Shown: piece after piece, positions 1 to 11,267 of the stretch
How positions within the stretch are numbered: the stretch's first letter is position 1
Layout of the letters: each line of letters starts with the position of its first letter
Assembly: GCA_009602725.1 (NCBI GenBank)
Contig: WELB01000176.1
Span: forward strand, 189,666-242,900
DNA length: 53,235 bases
Reading direction: 5' to 3'
DNA from: Spirogloea muscicola
Taxonomy: Eukaryota; Streptophyta; Zygnematophyceae; Spirogloeales; Spirogloeaceae
The notes under the pieces: generated by a model
The model's database searches: none
The model's input: only the letters and a program-made list of their open reading frames with translations
Told to the model about the DNA's origin: nothing
Program-made: the position numbers and the translations under genes

Positions 1-1
1 G

Positions 2-1330
2 GCGCGGTGGGTCCGCGGCGGCGGCCCGGCGCTGCTGGCGGACCTGACGATGCTGCCGGCGGGGGGCGGCCACGGCCCAAACCCGCACCACGAGAGCGAG
101 AAGCTCATGCCCGCCGCGCTGCTCGCTCGCGAGCTCGCAACCACCGCCATGGGCGCCAACGCCAGCGCCGGCGGCGCTGCGGGCCTGCAGACCCTGCCAG
201 TGCCGCTCTTCTGGCTCGCCGACCCGCGGCCGGCATCGTTCCTCTCGGCCTGGGCGCACGGCCTCCTCGCGGCCTTCGTCGCCGCCAGCAACGGCAAGCT
301 GCTGCGGGCCGAGTTCCTGAGCGTCCTCCCTCCTGGGCCTCCTGCGGTCTGCTTCGAGGACGCCGTCCTGCTCGCGGGCATCACCAGCGGCCGCTTCGTG
401 CCGGACCGGCGCAGCGCCGACTGGCTGCGCGCCCTCGTGTTGGCCCACTGCGGCATCAACGACGGCCCGCCGACAACGACCACCGGCGCTGCGCCTCGGA
501 GGGCTGTCCTGGTCGTGCGCGAGGGGGGTTTCCCCAGGCCGCCTCGGTCGATCATCAACGCCGCGGACGTCGGGCGCGCAGTGGAGGCGGCCTTGGGGGT
601 GCCACTCGACGCCGTCGTGGCAGGCCACGGCTCCATGTGCGACCAGGTTTGTCGACACTCGCGCATTGGCAGCGCTCTGCCGCCCAACTTCACTCATGTC
701 TCACTATGCCCGCGAGACTAAGTCCTGAGGCCTTACTCCCGAAACCCTTCTCGACTGGATTCTGAGCTCTGGAGTTGCTCCAGCGCGTAGTATTCTAGTG
801 TAAGCATTTCTCATGCCATGCTCAAGCCCACATGTTCCACTCCACCTTCTCTCCAATTGTCACACCCTCAGCCCTGGTGGTCGCCGTTGGTCGTGGCAGT
901 TATGTACCTGACCGTAATCCACTTTTGTTGTTGGCCGCTTGTGTAGGTGAGGAGCGTGGCGGACGCGGACCTCATCCTCACGCCGCACTGCTCGCAGAAC
1001 GTCAACCTGCTCTTTGCGCCACGCGGGGCAGCGGTCGTGGAGATCTTCCCCTTCCTCTACCATGCGCCATTCCTGCGCAACTACCTCTGCGCCGCCGATG
1101 TCCACCACCACGAGCTCTTCGGGGGCTGGTCGCCACTAGGTGGGGGCGGGCCGCTCATGCCGTTGGCGTTGCGAGCATATGCACTCGCACTAGGCTGGCG
1201 CCGCTGCTTCCACTGGCGGCCTTGCATGAACCTCGCCAAGCGCCAGGACATCTTTGTGGACATTCCACAACTCAAGCATCTACTGAGCTCGCTCGCCGTA
1301 AAGCCCATAGTGCAAGCCCCTGACGCGTGA
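2..1330 (+). CDS. GT61-like glycosyltransferase, C-terminal part (5' truncated by window start)
   Basis: The frame is open from base 2, so the gene starts outside the window. Model: exon <2..646, intron 647..946 (GT..AG), exon 947..1330 ending in TGA; about 342 residues are visible. The join keeps frame and links CDQ to VRSVADADLILTPHCSQN. The last part has the shape of the GT61/DUF563 family C-terminus: a histidine-containing segment (ADLILTPHCSQNVNLLFAP) followed by RGAAVVEIFPF, which parallels the family's H-G-A...P-G...V-E-I-x-P block. GT61 enzymes are Golgi type II membrane proteins that transfer xylose, arabinose or GlcNAc to glycans. The usual HGA glycine is replaced here (HCSQN), so acceptor and donor cannot be inferred. 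A WRxCxN motif lies near the C-terminus. The family call rests on pattern only and is moderately sure; the splice model is good. Confidence 0.72.
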
Positions 1331-1619
1331 TGCTCACAATATGGGCTTCACTTTCACTCAACCTGAGCCATGCATGGAACAAGGGCCAGCTCCAAGCAAC
1401 CCAGAAGCTAATTGCCTCTGCTGTTGCTTCTCGAGGCATCAAGTATCGCGAGCAGCAGCTATCTTGTGATGTCTTCACAGATACCCCATCTTTCCCACCA
1501 CACCTCTCCATCGTGCAATTGAAGGAAAGAATCGAACCCCTCTCATCAGAGCTCTTTTTGCTCCAGCAACATCAAGATGGCTTTGAGTGCAGCCAAGTGA
1601 TCATGACAAGAACCCGATG

Positions 1620-4005
1620 TCAGTGCGAGAGAACCTCCTTGAGCTCGCCGCTCCTTTGCATCTCCATAACAATGTCACAGCCGCCAACCAGCTCGCCGCC
1701 GTGGTAGAGCTGGGGGTATGTTGGCCAGTCCGAGATGATCTTCAGCCCATTGCGGACCTCGTCATCCGTTAGAATGTCAAAGTATCCAAAGTCAACGCCT
1801 GCCCTGCGCAAGGCAGTGACGACCTGCAAACATGAGGTGCTGCGACGTTAATAACGAGCCCGTGCAGGACCAGCAGCCGAAGCTTAAAAATCCAGGTGAA
1901 CTTGTGGAGCTCTGCAGAGTGGATGTGCTGGCAAGCTCAAGAACTGAGCAGCACATAGCTACCACAAATATAGGTGAGTCACTTTATGCTTTAAGTCAGA
2001 TCTACGTTGTCTGGTAAGCTATTGTATATAGTAATATTCATGCAGTATTGCATCTTTAACAAATATGTAAAGTATCTTGCTCCTGGTGCCTTGGCAGACA
2101 ATAGCACCCCTTGGAGCTCAGGGCTGACCTTTGAGCTGAAGCCGCAGCGGGGGTCGTCGGGCGTGCCCTTCATGAAAAGCATGGTCTGCTGGCTGACAAG
2201 CAGCCGCCTGCACCGGTCCTCGGCGCTCTCAGCAGGGGCCATCGGTTCCTCCTTACTGCCAGCACCACCGTTGGCTGTACTTGAGGCCTTCTCGCCTCGA
2301 AGCAGCGCCCCGAGCTCGCCGCTGCGGTGCATCTCAAGCACAATATCGGAGCCGCCGACCAGCTCGCCACGGCAGTAGAGTTGCGGGTATGTTGGCCAAT
2401 CGGAGAACTCCTTGAGGCCTGCGCGCACGTCGCTGTCCAAAAGGATGTCGAACGTCTCAAACGGCACACCCTCCTCGTCCAGCGCTGCAACCACCTTGGC
2501 CCAGGAAGAGCACACACAAAAAGCAGAGTTGAGCATCTTCGACACTCCTCGCTGCTCGTGTTGGCCTTGAAATGTGGCACACAGCTGACGGCTGACAATG
2601 ACACCAAGTGTCAGCCCTTGACGAAATGAAACTGACAACGACTTGATAATCTGTCAGAAACTTTCATGTCCATCTTGTGTATCAGAATAAACACCCACTT
2701 TTTAAGCTGCTATAGAGCGTCGAGGATGCATGCTCGACCAATAAGAAGATGCTTGCAGAATACCTTGGAGCTGAACCCGCAGCGGGGCTCCTCCCGAGTG
2801 CCCTTCATGAAGAGCATCACAGGGCTCGAGTTCACCAAGGCCGTCAGCCGCCGATGCAGCGTGTCGCTCAGGCCTGCATACAATCACTTAGACCAGAGCA
2901 AACGCTAACGTGGGGCACGGCTTCGACAAGTACAAGTCCGTCTGCTGTTCTTGGACATTGTGCTCAATGTTGTCAATCGAGAATTGTCCACACAGTTGGG
3001 CACAAAACGAGCCACGAATGGAGTTAATTCAGTGTGAGCCGCAGTCAACCATTTCGCCTCATCTTGTATGCATCTCGTGAGAAGAGGATGAGGGAGGTGA
3101 CAATCCATTATATCAAAATCTGCCCGGGTGAGGGTTTACCTCTGGAGTTGTCCTCGTCAACGCTGGCCCTGGAGCTGCTGGCCACGGCCTCGATAACCTC
3201 CGGGCCGGCAGCTGTGGCGGCCACAGCGGGCGGCCGCAGCGTGCCCGCAGGCGGGCTCTGGGCATTGGCGATGTGCGTCGCGACCTTGTGCGCCAGCTCG
3301 GGGGGGCTCGCGCCCTCCAGGCTATCAACGACAGCGCCGTTCTGGGGATCGACCGCAGGTGCCGGCACACTGATGGGTCTGCTTCGGCTACACAGTCCTC
3401 ACGGTGTAGCAAAGCACAGTGGGGACTGTGCTTCGGCTACAGTCCCGAAGCACGGTGTGGGCACTCCGCCGAGTGCCCACAAGCAGCAAGTGCAGCGACA
3501 TGGCAGCAAAAGCCGCGCTCGGCAGCAGGAGATTCTGCAGGAGTTAAACCTGCACCTTGTAGAAGAGGAAGAAGGGCACCGCCGCCACGCCGCACTGCTC
3601 CGATACCTCCGGCAGCTCCTCAGCCTCCACCTGCGAGAGCCATCGTCGCCGGCAGGCAGACAGCCGAGCCGAGGCGCTCAGCTGCGCCTGGCAGCCGACC
3701 TCGGCCTCCATTTGCAGAGCAACGAGGAGGCCATCACACTGTTCTTGTTACTCAAACATTTCTTCGTATGACTTATCCACAATGAGCCCATCGTTTGCAA
3801 TCATGACTGTGACGGCGCGGCGGCTGACCCGGAGGAAGGCGGCGGCGGGGGTCTCGGCAGCGAGCGCCGCGAAGACGCCGTCCATGTGGGCGCACGGCTC
3901 GCACCAGCGCGCCCAGAAGTTCACCGCCGCGCCCGCCGCGCCCGCCACGGCCGCGTCGTACTCCGCCTTGGACGCCACGTCCACCACCGCGCCGCCGCGA
4001 GCCAT
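1620..4005 (-). CDS. GRXS17: PICOT/GRXS17-like multidomain monothiol glutaredoxin (Trx-Grx-Grx)
   Basis: Complement of exons 4005..3829, 3630..3556, 3341..3140, 2873..2764, 2494..2129, 1823..1620 (TGA); 377 aa, every junction GT-AG and frame-consistent. Residues 1 to about 105 are a thioredoxin-like domain with WCEPC ([16 protein letters not shown]) followed by [20 protein letters not shown]. Two glutaredoxin domains follow, each with CGFS (near residues 183 and 305), [17 protein letters not shown] and a GELVGG(S/C)DI glutathione-site motif. CGFS glutaredoxins bind [2Fe-2S] clusters with glutathione; PICOT proteins (GLRX3, GRXS17) act in the cytosol and nucleus in iron-sulfur trafficking and redox protection. 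The ATG at 4005 fits a cytosolic start. An in-frame ATG at 4164 would add an arginine-rich stretch that crosses an N at 4099, so the true 5' end is uncertain. The domain count (two Grx) is like animal GLRX3, not the three-Grx land-plant form. Confidence 0.93.
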
Positions 4006-4099
4006 GGCCGCCGGGAGCTTGCGCAGCACAACCTTGCTGCCGGCCGCCACGGCCGTCGAGGCGCTGTGCCTCGGAGCTGCCCGAGCGCTGCCAAGCCCN

Positions 4100-4134
4100 C
4101 GGCGGCGGCGGCGGCGGCGGCGGCGACGGCGGCG
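4100..4134. repeat. CGG triplet tract beside an assembly N
   Basis: An almost pure CGG run directly follows the N at 4099, about 95 bases upstream of the GRXS17-like start codon. GC triplet runs like this recur at the 5' ends of genes in the window (for example 14677-14712 and 53160-53235) and are hard to sequence. Confidence 0.85.
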
Positions 4135-4179
4135 GCGGGGCAGAGCGGTCGCGGAGCTATGCAAAGCTCTGCTTAGCGC

Positions 4180-5372
4180 TTTCGGAGCTTTTTAGCTCTT
4201 TCACTTTAGCGCTTTTTTAGCTCTTTCACTTTAGCGCTTCCTTAATTGGCGCTTTCCGTTTTGTTTTGGGCTGGCGTCTCACACAGACCGCCCTCTACTG
4301 GAAGCGTCTTCCCTCTCTCCTTCTGCGCTTTTGCCCCTTCGAACTTTATTCAATTCTTTTTCTGGGCTGGCCATCACAGCCGCCCTCTTCTTCTGGAAGA
4401 GTCTTCCTTCTTTTCAAGTAACGGAGTGTGTAGTTGGTGATGGAGGGCCTGTGTGGCCAAGTACAAAGGCAAGCACATTGACAAATGTGCATCACCTGCT
4501 GCTTAGCCGAGCCGCTCAATAACCACGAGTCAGCACATAGAGGTCGCCAAGTGATGCCCGAATACCGACCGGCAATCGACAATCGGCAGTGTTCAAGGCT
4601 GACACCATCCCCAGATCCTAAATCCCTACTTCAACCTCGCACCCACTGCTCCACAGGGGATACTGAGCACCCAGTAGCCACTTGAGTCGCTGTGTGCTTC
4701 AGCGCTTTTCTGGCCCCTTCGGACTTTGTTCACTCCTTTCTCTGGGCTGGCCAATCACAGCCATCGCCCTCTAATGGAAGAGTCTTGCTTCTTCTGCACA
4801 GGGGCCGAGGCAGACAGCTCCACTGCACTGCTGCCAGTGCCGCCGCAGCGGGGGGCTCTAGCAGTCACACTGGCGCAGGGCTTACAGGCTGGCGGGCCCA
4901 ATGGTCAGGGTGCTGCCGGGCATAGAGCTGCTCGCCCGCTCGACGTGCTCTGAGCAAGGCTAGGCGGTGTCGCTTGCACGTCTGAAGCAGGCCACTGCCT
5001 TCGTCTCAAACCCCTCCTAAGGTGACTCCCTTTGACTTCTGCAGTGACTGTCGTCAAGATCATATCCTCCAATCAAATTTCTGTGGACTCACCTCACCGC
5101 GGTCCATCCATGTATCTACATTGCCTCAAGCACAATCATAAGTGATACTCTAGCAGCACACATGGATTTGTTTAGCATCACTGGAGCAGTGCAAGCTAAA
5201 CCTCAGGTTTCTTTTGACTCGGTTCCTAAACCTTTGGACCTTCAGAGCAACATTGAAGGTAACCCGCCCAGCAGCTCGTGCTGGCGGACAAACGGAGAGA
5301 AAGAGCTGCAGATAAAGTAGAGCGCAAGGGCAGTGTGTAACACAGAACCAAGCCAGTGCATCTGCCAAGGAG
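4180..5372. other. Intergenic, with dispersed-repeat copies
   Basis: No gene is seen. An imperfect direct repeat of TTAGCTCTTTCACTTTAGCG occurs at 4193-4240. Two plus-strand copies of the dispersed retrotransposon-tail repeat (TTTCTGGGCTGGCC ... CACAGCC ... GGAAGAGTCTT) occur at about 4330-4415 and 4715-4795. A roughly 150-base unit at 4420-4560 is repeated at 11303-11450. The rest (4930-5370) shows nothing recognisable and probably includes the 3' UTR of the EH-domain gene. Confidence 0.6.
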
Positions 5373-8300
5373 CTACTCAAAGGAGCTCCATGCGTCCAGG
5401 CCCTTATTGCCAGTCAGCACCCGCCCGGTCGCAGCAGGCGCCCTGCCGAAGTTGGTGAAGGAGCCGAAGCCGCCAGCAGCCGCTGGCGACTCCACATCTT
5501 CGGCTCGCGGGCTGTCCCGGTGCTCCAGCGAAAACTCGTCCCGGCGGAACGAGGGTTCTGTGTCTGTGTCGACACTCCGGAAGGAGGCATTGCCGGCCTC
5601 GTCCCCAAAGCCAGGCTCCTGAGGCATGGTCGCCACGGTACCCAACTTGCCAAAATTGCCATCATAGTCATGTGTTGCCTGCACAGCCTGTAGTTGTGGA
5701 TGGGCCAGTTTGAGGCAGTGCCAAGATGTATGTCAGCAGACAACTCCTACCTTCGTGCCCAATACACAGCGGCTTCCACTAAAGCCATTCTAAAATATAC
5801 TGCACTGCAAAAACAATCTCTTGAGACCACAAGCACCACACATCGAACTTCTAGTGCATTGCTCAGCATCCAGTACACCACAAGCTACACGTGAGGCTGC
5901 ACTTTGAAAGCAACAACACGGTTGAGTTTAACCGGTGCTTTGTCCATGCACTTACCTGTGTACTGTAAGGGTTGCTGTTCATGGCCCCCGAGGCGCGGGT
6001 GCCAGAATCCACATCATCATAGTTCTGGCTACTCAAGGTTGATGTCCAGAAGGTTGCTCCGTCCCCATCTCCGGATGGAGAGTCGTAAGACTGGGTGCCG
6101 TGGTCGAGGCTGGAGGAACACGTAAGACACCAAGACAGAGTTAGGCGCTCTAGCTTCCAGCTTCTCATTCTTGCAAAAACTCTGCATTTTCATTCGTTTG
6201 TCACTTTGGCAACCACTGTCCATGAACATCTTACCTGGAGCTGTGAGCTTGACCATTGGTGTTTTCTTGCCCTGTGAGGTATTGCGGACCTGCACTTGCT
6301 GAAAGACTGCACAAGCCACAGAAGCAGTCATTCATGACATTTCTCAATCAGATGGATCTGATGTCTGTTGCCAAGCAGGAGGAACAACTTCATGACTACT
6401 GGGATGGATGTCTGTCTCCATTGGCACCAGGGCAGCACGAGTTATCACCGCAGCACAAGCTCTTGCCATCTTAGCCATCGACTGCGCTGCTTTCAAGCGC
6501 AAGGGCGCAGCAAGGGTGCAGGCGGTCACCGTGCGGGCTTCTGAGCATCTGCAGGCCCTGTCTCCGCGTCCTCTTCCTCCTGTTCAAAGAGTGGCGGTGA
6601 TGAGAAGTCCTCGATGGGGAGAGGGCCCCCTGTGATGCTGTACTGCGAGGACTGTGTTGGAATGGGTCCATTGGGAATGTTTGTGTCCTCATCAAGGAGG
6701 TTTTGCACATTCGTAAAGCCTGCAGCCAGATATGGAGAGCAAGGCATGTCAACCGTATTCTACCTCGTTGGTGGGTGCGCTTGCATCTGCCAAGGCTGCA
6801 TATCTGCGGAACTTTCGGCTTGCAAACGAAAGCTTCATAGTAGCTTCACAAGCGTCACTGTAGCTTGCACTCTCATCATGTCATGACAACATAGACTTCC
6901 CCCAAGTCATAGTTGCTAGAATCAGTGTGGCCAGCACTGCGTCCTTACCCTCATCAACAAACTTGTCCCAGTCCTCGTCCCAATCAAGGGCGTTCTCCTG
7001 CATCCCAGCCTGCCAGCCTGTGGTCATACAGAATGCGGCTAAAAGTCAGCCTGTGCCGTTTCAAAAGCTGCAGCTCAGGTTGCAAACAGCTTGAGCGCTT
7101 TGACTTGCACCATCACAATGCAACCCTGCCAACTCCAATACCAGCTGCATGACAAATTTGGAATATGGCACATTTAGTATTAACTTCCGAGCTCTCATTG
7201 TTAAGGAGCTTGCCGAAGGGGATTGTCTCGGATGATGCAATCGGTCGGACTGTCAGGCCCAGCTGCTTGGCACGTTGATTCACCATACGCCGCAGGTCTT
7301 CGAGGTCATTGACAATTTTGTCAGCCCTTTCCTGCAGGGCACGCATCCACTATCAGTTCTAAATACCAAGCCCATGCAAGTAGGAGGCTTGCAAACACCA
7401 GGTTGTACGTGGCATGTGCTTCGCCCCTATACATCTTGGGTGTATAGCGACTGTGACATGTGACTGTAATTGCCTGCCAGCTAGACACAATAGTTGCCAG
7501 GTAAGCACAATAGAGCACCTACCTGTAGCAAACCGTTGGGATTTCCACCTTGCTCCATACGAGCCAGTGCATTAAAGAGCTCCAATCTCTTGTCCTGGAC
7601 AGATCAAAGGGTAGCAGTGCCAAGTAAGAAACACAACATGAGCAACATGTCGACCAATTGTAATCTGCAGGGCAGGATCATCGCAGCCTGTGCATGTCAA
7701 TGTCATTGCACATTGAACAAGGGATCATACAGTCTAACCTGCACATCCTTGAATGCCTTTTCCTCAAGCTGGAGTCGTGTCATGACGCCCTCTGCAGCCT
7801 TGTACCTGTCATTGTACCTTTTTGAAAGCTGGTCCACCTGGTGTGTAGGACCATGTTGACATGATCAGATTTTAAGTTGCTCAGGATCACAGCAATATCG
7901 TCAATGAGCGTACACACTCAGCAGACACACTGGTCCTCCAAAAGCCATCACTACAACAAGTTGCTCATCTTATGCCTGCAAACATGCCTGCCTATCCGGG
8001 CCTTGATAAGGTGACAGGTACATGCACTACACAGGGCTGCTTGACGGCGACGAATGTAAGATGAGCCGTTACTTAAATGTATGTAGACAATCTGTCAGCT
8101 TCAACAATAATGCCACATGAATACCTCGCGTTTCTCGAGTGCGGCTCTCTCTGTGACTTCATTGAGGCGGTTGTCACACCTTGTCTTAAATAGGATCTGG
8201 AAGAGGGAGCCACAAATGCGGTATGTGAAGACCAAGTTTCTAATGACACCACAGGACAAGTACAGAGTCAAGTGACAAGTCTGAAAAAGAGAAAGAGAAT

Positions 8301-11199
8301 ACAACTCACAATCTCTTGCATCTTGTCTCTGTAGAACTCAATCTTCTGCTTCGAGTCCATCATTTCCTTCTCCAGCTCGTAGGCCTGCACTTGCACACAG
8401 GCCCAGGTCAGTGTACAACGCAAGACCCCTTGTGCCAATGCAAGAGCGGAGTTTAAAGAGCGCCTGCACAAGGCACGACCTATGTAGCATCACAAGATGC
8501 TGCCCCGCGGGGTGCATTAGTAGCTCACATTCTTCTCTGCGTCCGCGGCCTCTCGCTGCTTCCTCTTGAGAGCATCTGCCTCATCCGGCTGAAGCTGGTT
8601 GACAAGGCGATCATCAAGTTCTGGCACCTGAGCCTTGAATACTTGGGGCCCAACTTCTTGCGGTCCCACATTTGGCACCTGCTGCGGCAGCTGCCCAATA
8701 GGCGCTGTCTGAAATGCGGCAGGTTCAGGTGGTCCTGGCACTGGCGGGGCCAGTGAAGCTGGCCCTCCCAGCATACCTGGTACAAGCAGAACCAGAACAA
8801 TCATGACCAGGCTGCCTCATGCCGATGCTTGACGAAGCTAGCACCCATGCTAAGCGAAAATGTGACTGTGGCAAATGCTCCAGTTCCTTGTCAAGTGGAT
8901 AAGTCCTTTTAATAGCATCAAATTGCCTACACGAACTTCTCGTGTCTCAGTGGCGGAGGCGGGCTTCACATACCTGGTGTGTTCTGCCAGCTGGGCACGT
9001 TGTAACCAGCTGCGTTCTGCATGAGGGCTTGCTGAGCCTGGGCAATGCGGGCAGCTGCAATCGCAGCGCGAGGATCTTGGGCAGGCTGGTCAAAGTGGAT
9101 GCCCAGCGGCAGGACTGAGGGAATCGGGCGCCCTTCCCGGAAACGCTCCATCAGGTAGAGGGCCGTGCAGAATTCCCGAAAAGAAAGCATGCTGTCAGCA
9201 TCTTCATCAGCGAGCTCCCACACCTGCTTCAGTACCCCTGCAAAGCGAACCGGAAGCTTTAGTTGAGCATGCCGTCACTGAGGCTGGGGATGAACACATC
9301 ATCAGCATTGCTGGTGAACCTCAACTATGAAATGTTGATGTTGCCGAGATGTACTGACAATGGCACAGTGTGGTGAGTGCGTGGAATACTCACCGCGAGG
9401 AAGCCCCCAGCTCAGGAACAACTCCCTGGCCTGCTCTCCACTGATCTTGCCATCGCGGTCTGTGTCAACATCAGCAAAGACGCGCGTGTACCTCTGGGCC
9501 TCCACCACAGTCATCTGCGGCCAAGCCGCACCTGGATCTGCTGCTGTTGGCGCCTGAGCCCCAGGAGAGAAGCCCTGCTGCTGGGGAGGCTGCGCTCGGG
9601 ATGGAGGAGGCAGCGCCGGCTGCACATTCGCCTGCGGCCTGGACAGGTAGCCCGCATCCTGCTGATGACCTGGGCCGTTGACGGCTGGCAAGGAAGGAGG
9701 TGCTGCACCGAAGCCTTGCCCCGGAGATGAGGAGACGGGCTGAGTGGGCAAGGGTGCTGGGGGCATTGAAGACGGTGGTTGAGGCAATGCCAAAGGCCTG
9801 CCTGAGGCCGCGTTCGCCGCAAACGCCTCGCCAGAAAACGATGCTGTGGGCGATGCCAGCGACAGTGGCTGAGATGTTCCCTGCCAAGAGAACCCAAGAG
9901 GATGGTGAGCAAGGCACAAGTCATGCTTAGACTAATGCCATGACCTGCCACTGACACTTCACGCATCTGACATGGCTCGGAGTTGGCGTGCCTTCCCTTT
10001 CAGTAGCAAGAGAGGAGACACTGAGGCTTAGCCTTTCCCAAAAGCTAGTAGCACCTGCAACCCCCCAACTGCAAGTATGCTAGTGTCCATATGCTATTCC
10101 TTTCAAGGTAAATATCTTGCCATTGGACACACACGCAGCAGTACAACATTCACCTGCATGGAACTGCCATAGCTTGCAGTGTTGCTTGTGGCAGGCACCG
10201 CAGGCGGCTGAGCCCTGAAGCCAGAGCCTGAGAAGTCGGCTGCAAACGTCGCAGGCTGCTGCTCCTGCTGGGGTGGCGACGGTGACGGCGGTGCCGCTTT
10301 GAAGACACCGCTGGACCCAAAGCCGGAGCTTGCGCCAGGGGCATCAAAAGCTGCTGGCAGCTGCTGAACAGCGGGGCTCGGGAAAGACGAAAATTGGCTC
10401 TGGGGCTGGCCATAGCTTCCCTGCTGCCCCCCCGCTTGACTGGCCGCCGAGGCCGGGACGCCATACTGCCGGCTGCCGTAAGCACTGGCGGAGCTCGGAG
10501 CCGGCGGCGCCGACGAGATGCGCGGCGGAGGGATCTGCGCCGCAGCGGGGCCGGTGAGCGCGGCGCGGGCGACGTCCGCCGTGAGCTCCCTCCCCGATTG
10601 GGCGACGGTCACGAGCTTGAGCGCGTTGTGGAACTCGGGCCGGTTGAGGAAGCCGCGCTGGGCCTGGTCTGAGAACTGCCAAATCTGCAGGCGCAGGGCA
10701 CGAGGCAGGCCTGCCTCAGCTACTTATCTGAGCTTCTCCGGCACTCGAGTCCCGGATACAGAAAGGTGAAAATGATGCGATCTGACATGTTGCTGAAAGC
10801 TATCAGTGTGCAGCCTGCGCGCCCCGTCGGAGGACGTAAATGATGGGCAGGCGGCATTATCGGCTGCCGCCGGGAGCAGGCTGCCGCGGCGAGCGGCGAG
10901 GAGGCGGGGGCAGGGCCAGAGCTTGCGACTAGAAGGAGTTGCTCCCGGCCTTGAACGAAGCTCAAGGCCGAGGGACGTCAAGTCCATGGCAAGCGCATGG
11001 CTTGATGGGGCTGGCGGCGCCTCAGCAAGCCCAGCTGCATCGCAAGCGAGATTACCTTCGCCAGCGTGACCTGCGGAAGGCCGGCGCCCTGGAAGAAACC
11101 GACGGCCTCCGCGCCGCTGATGCGGCCGTCGCCGTCGGCGTCGGCGAGGCGGAAGTACTGGTCGAACACGTGGAGCGGCGGCGGCAGCGGGCCGGCCAT
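5373..11199 (-). CDS. EH1: EH1/Pan1-like EH-domain protein (TPLATE endocytic complex)
   Basis: Complement of 15 exons: 11199..11056, 10684..10154, 9880..9394, 9237..8974, 8776..8529, 8384..8310, 8196..8125, 7837..7739, 7594..7523, 7331..7214, 7017..6949, 6719..6530, 6306..6235, 6109..5956, 5678..5373; about 966 aa, in frame throughout. EH domain 1 (residues 8-100) has an EF loop DADGDGRISG and IWQFSDQAQRGFLNRPEF. EH domain 2 (about 345-440) has DVDTDRDGKISGEQAREL and VWELADEDADSMLSFREF. A P/Q/S-rich linker lies between them. A coiled coil (about 520-690) follows, then IPFGWQAGMQ and an acidic motif DWDEDWDKFVDEG. Order and motifs match plant AtEH1/AtEH2 of the TPLATE complex, which links clathrin-mediated endocytosis to membrane and actin/autophagy. 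The intron after exon 10 uses a GC donor. The N at 11267 lies 68 bases upstream of the ATG. Confidence 0.93.
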
Positions 11200-11267
11200 G
11201 GCCGCCGCGCTGCCCCGATCCCGGCAGCTCCCTCCGCCCGCGCGCGGCCCGGGGGGCGCCCCGAAAN

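Noticed and set aside
2702-2887. Minus open frame of 61 codons over GRX exon 4
   Set aside because: It is the wrong frame; the correct frame gives CGFS and joins neighbouring exons.
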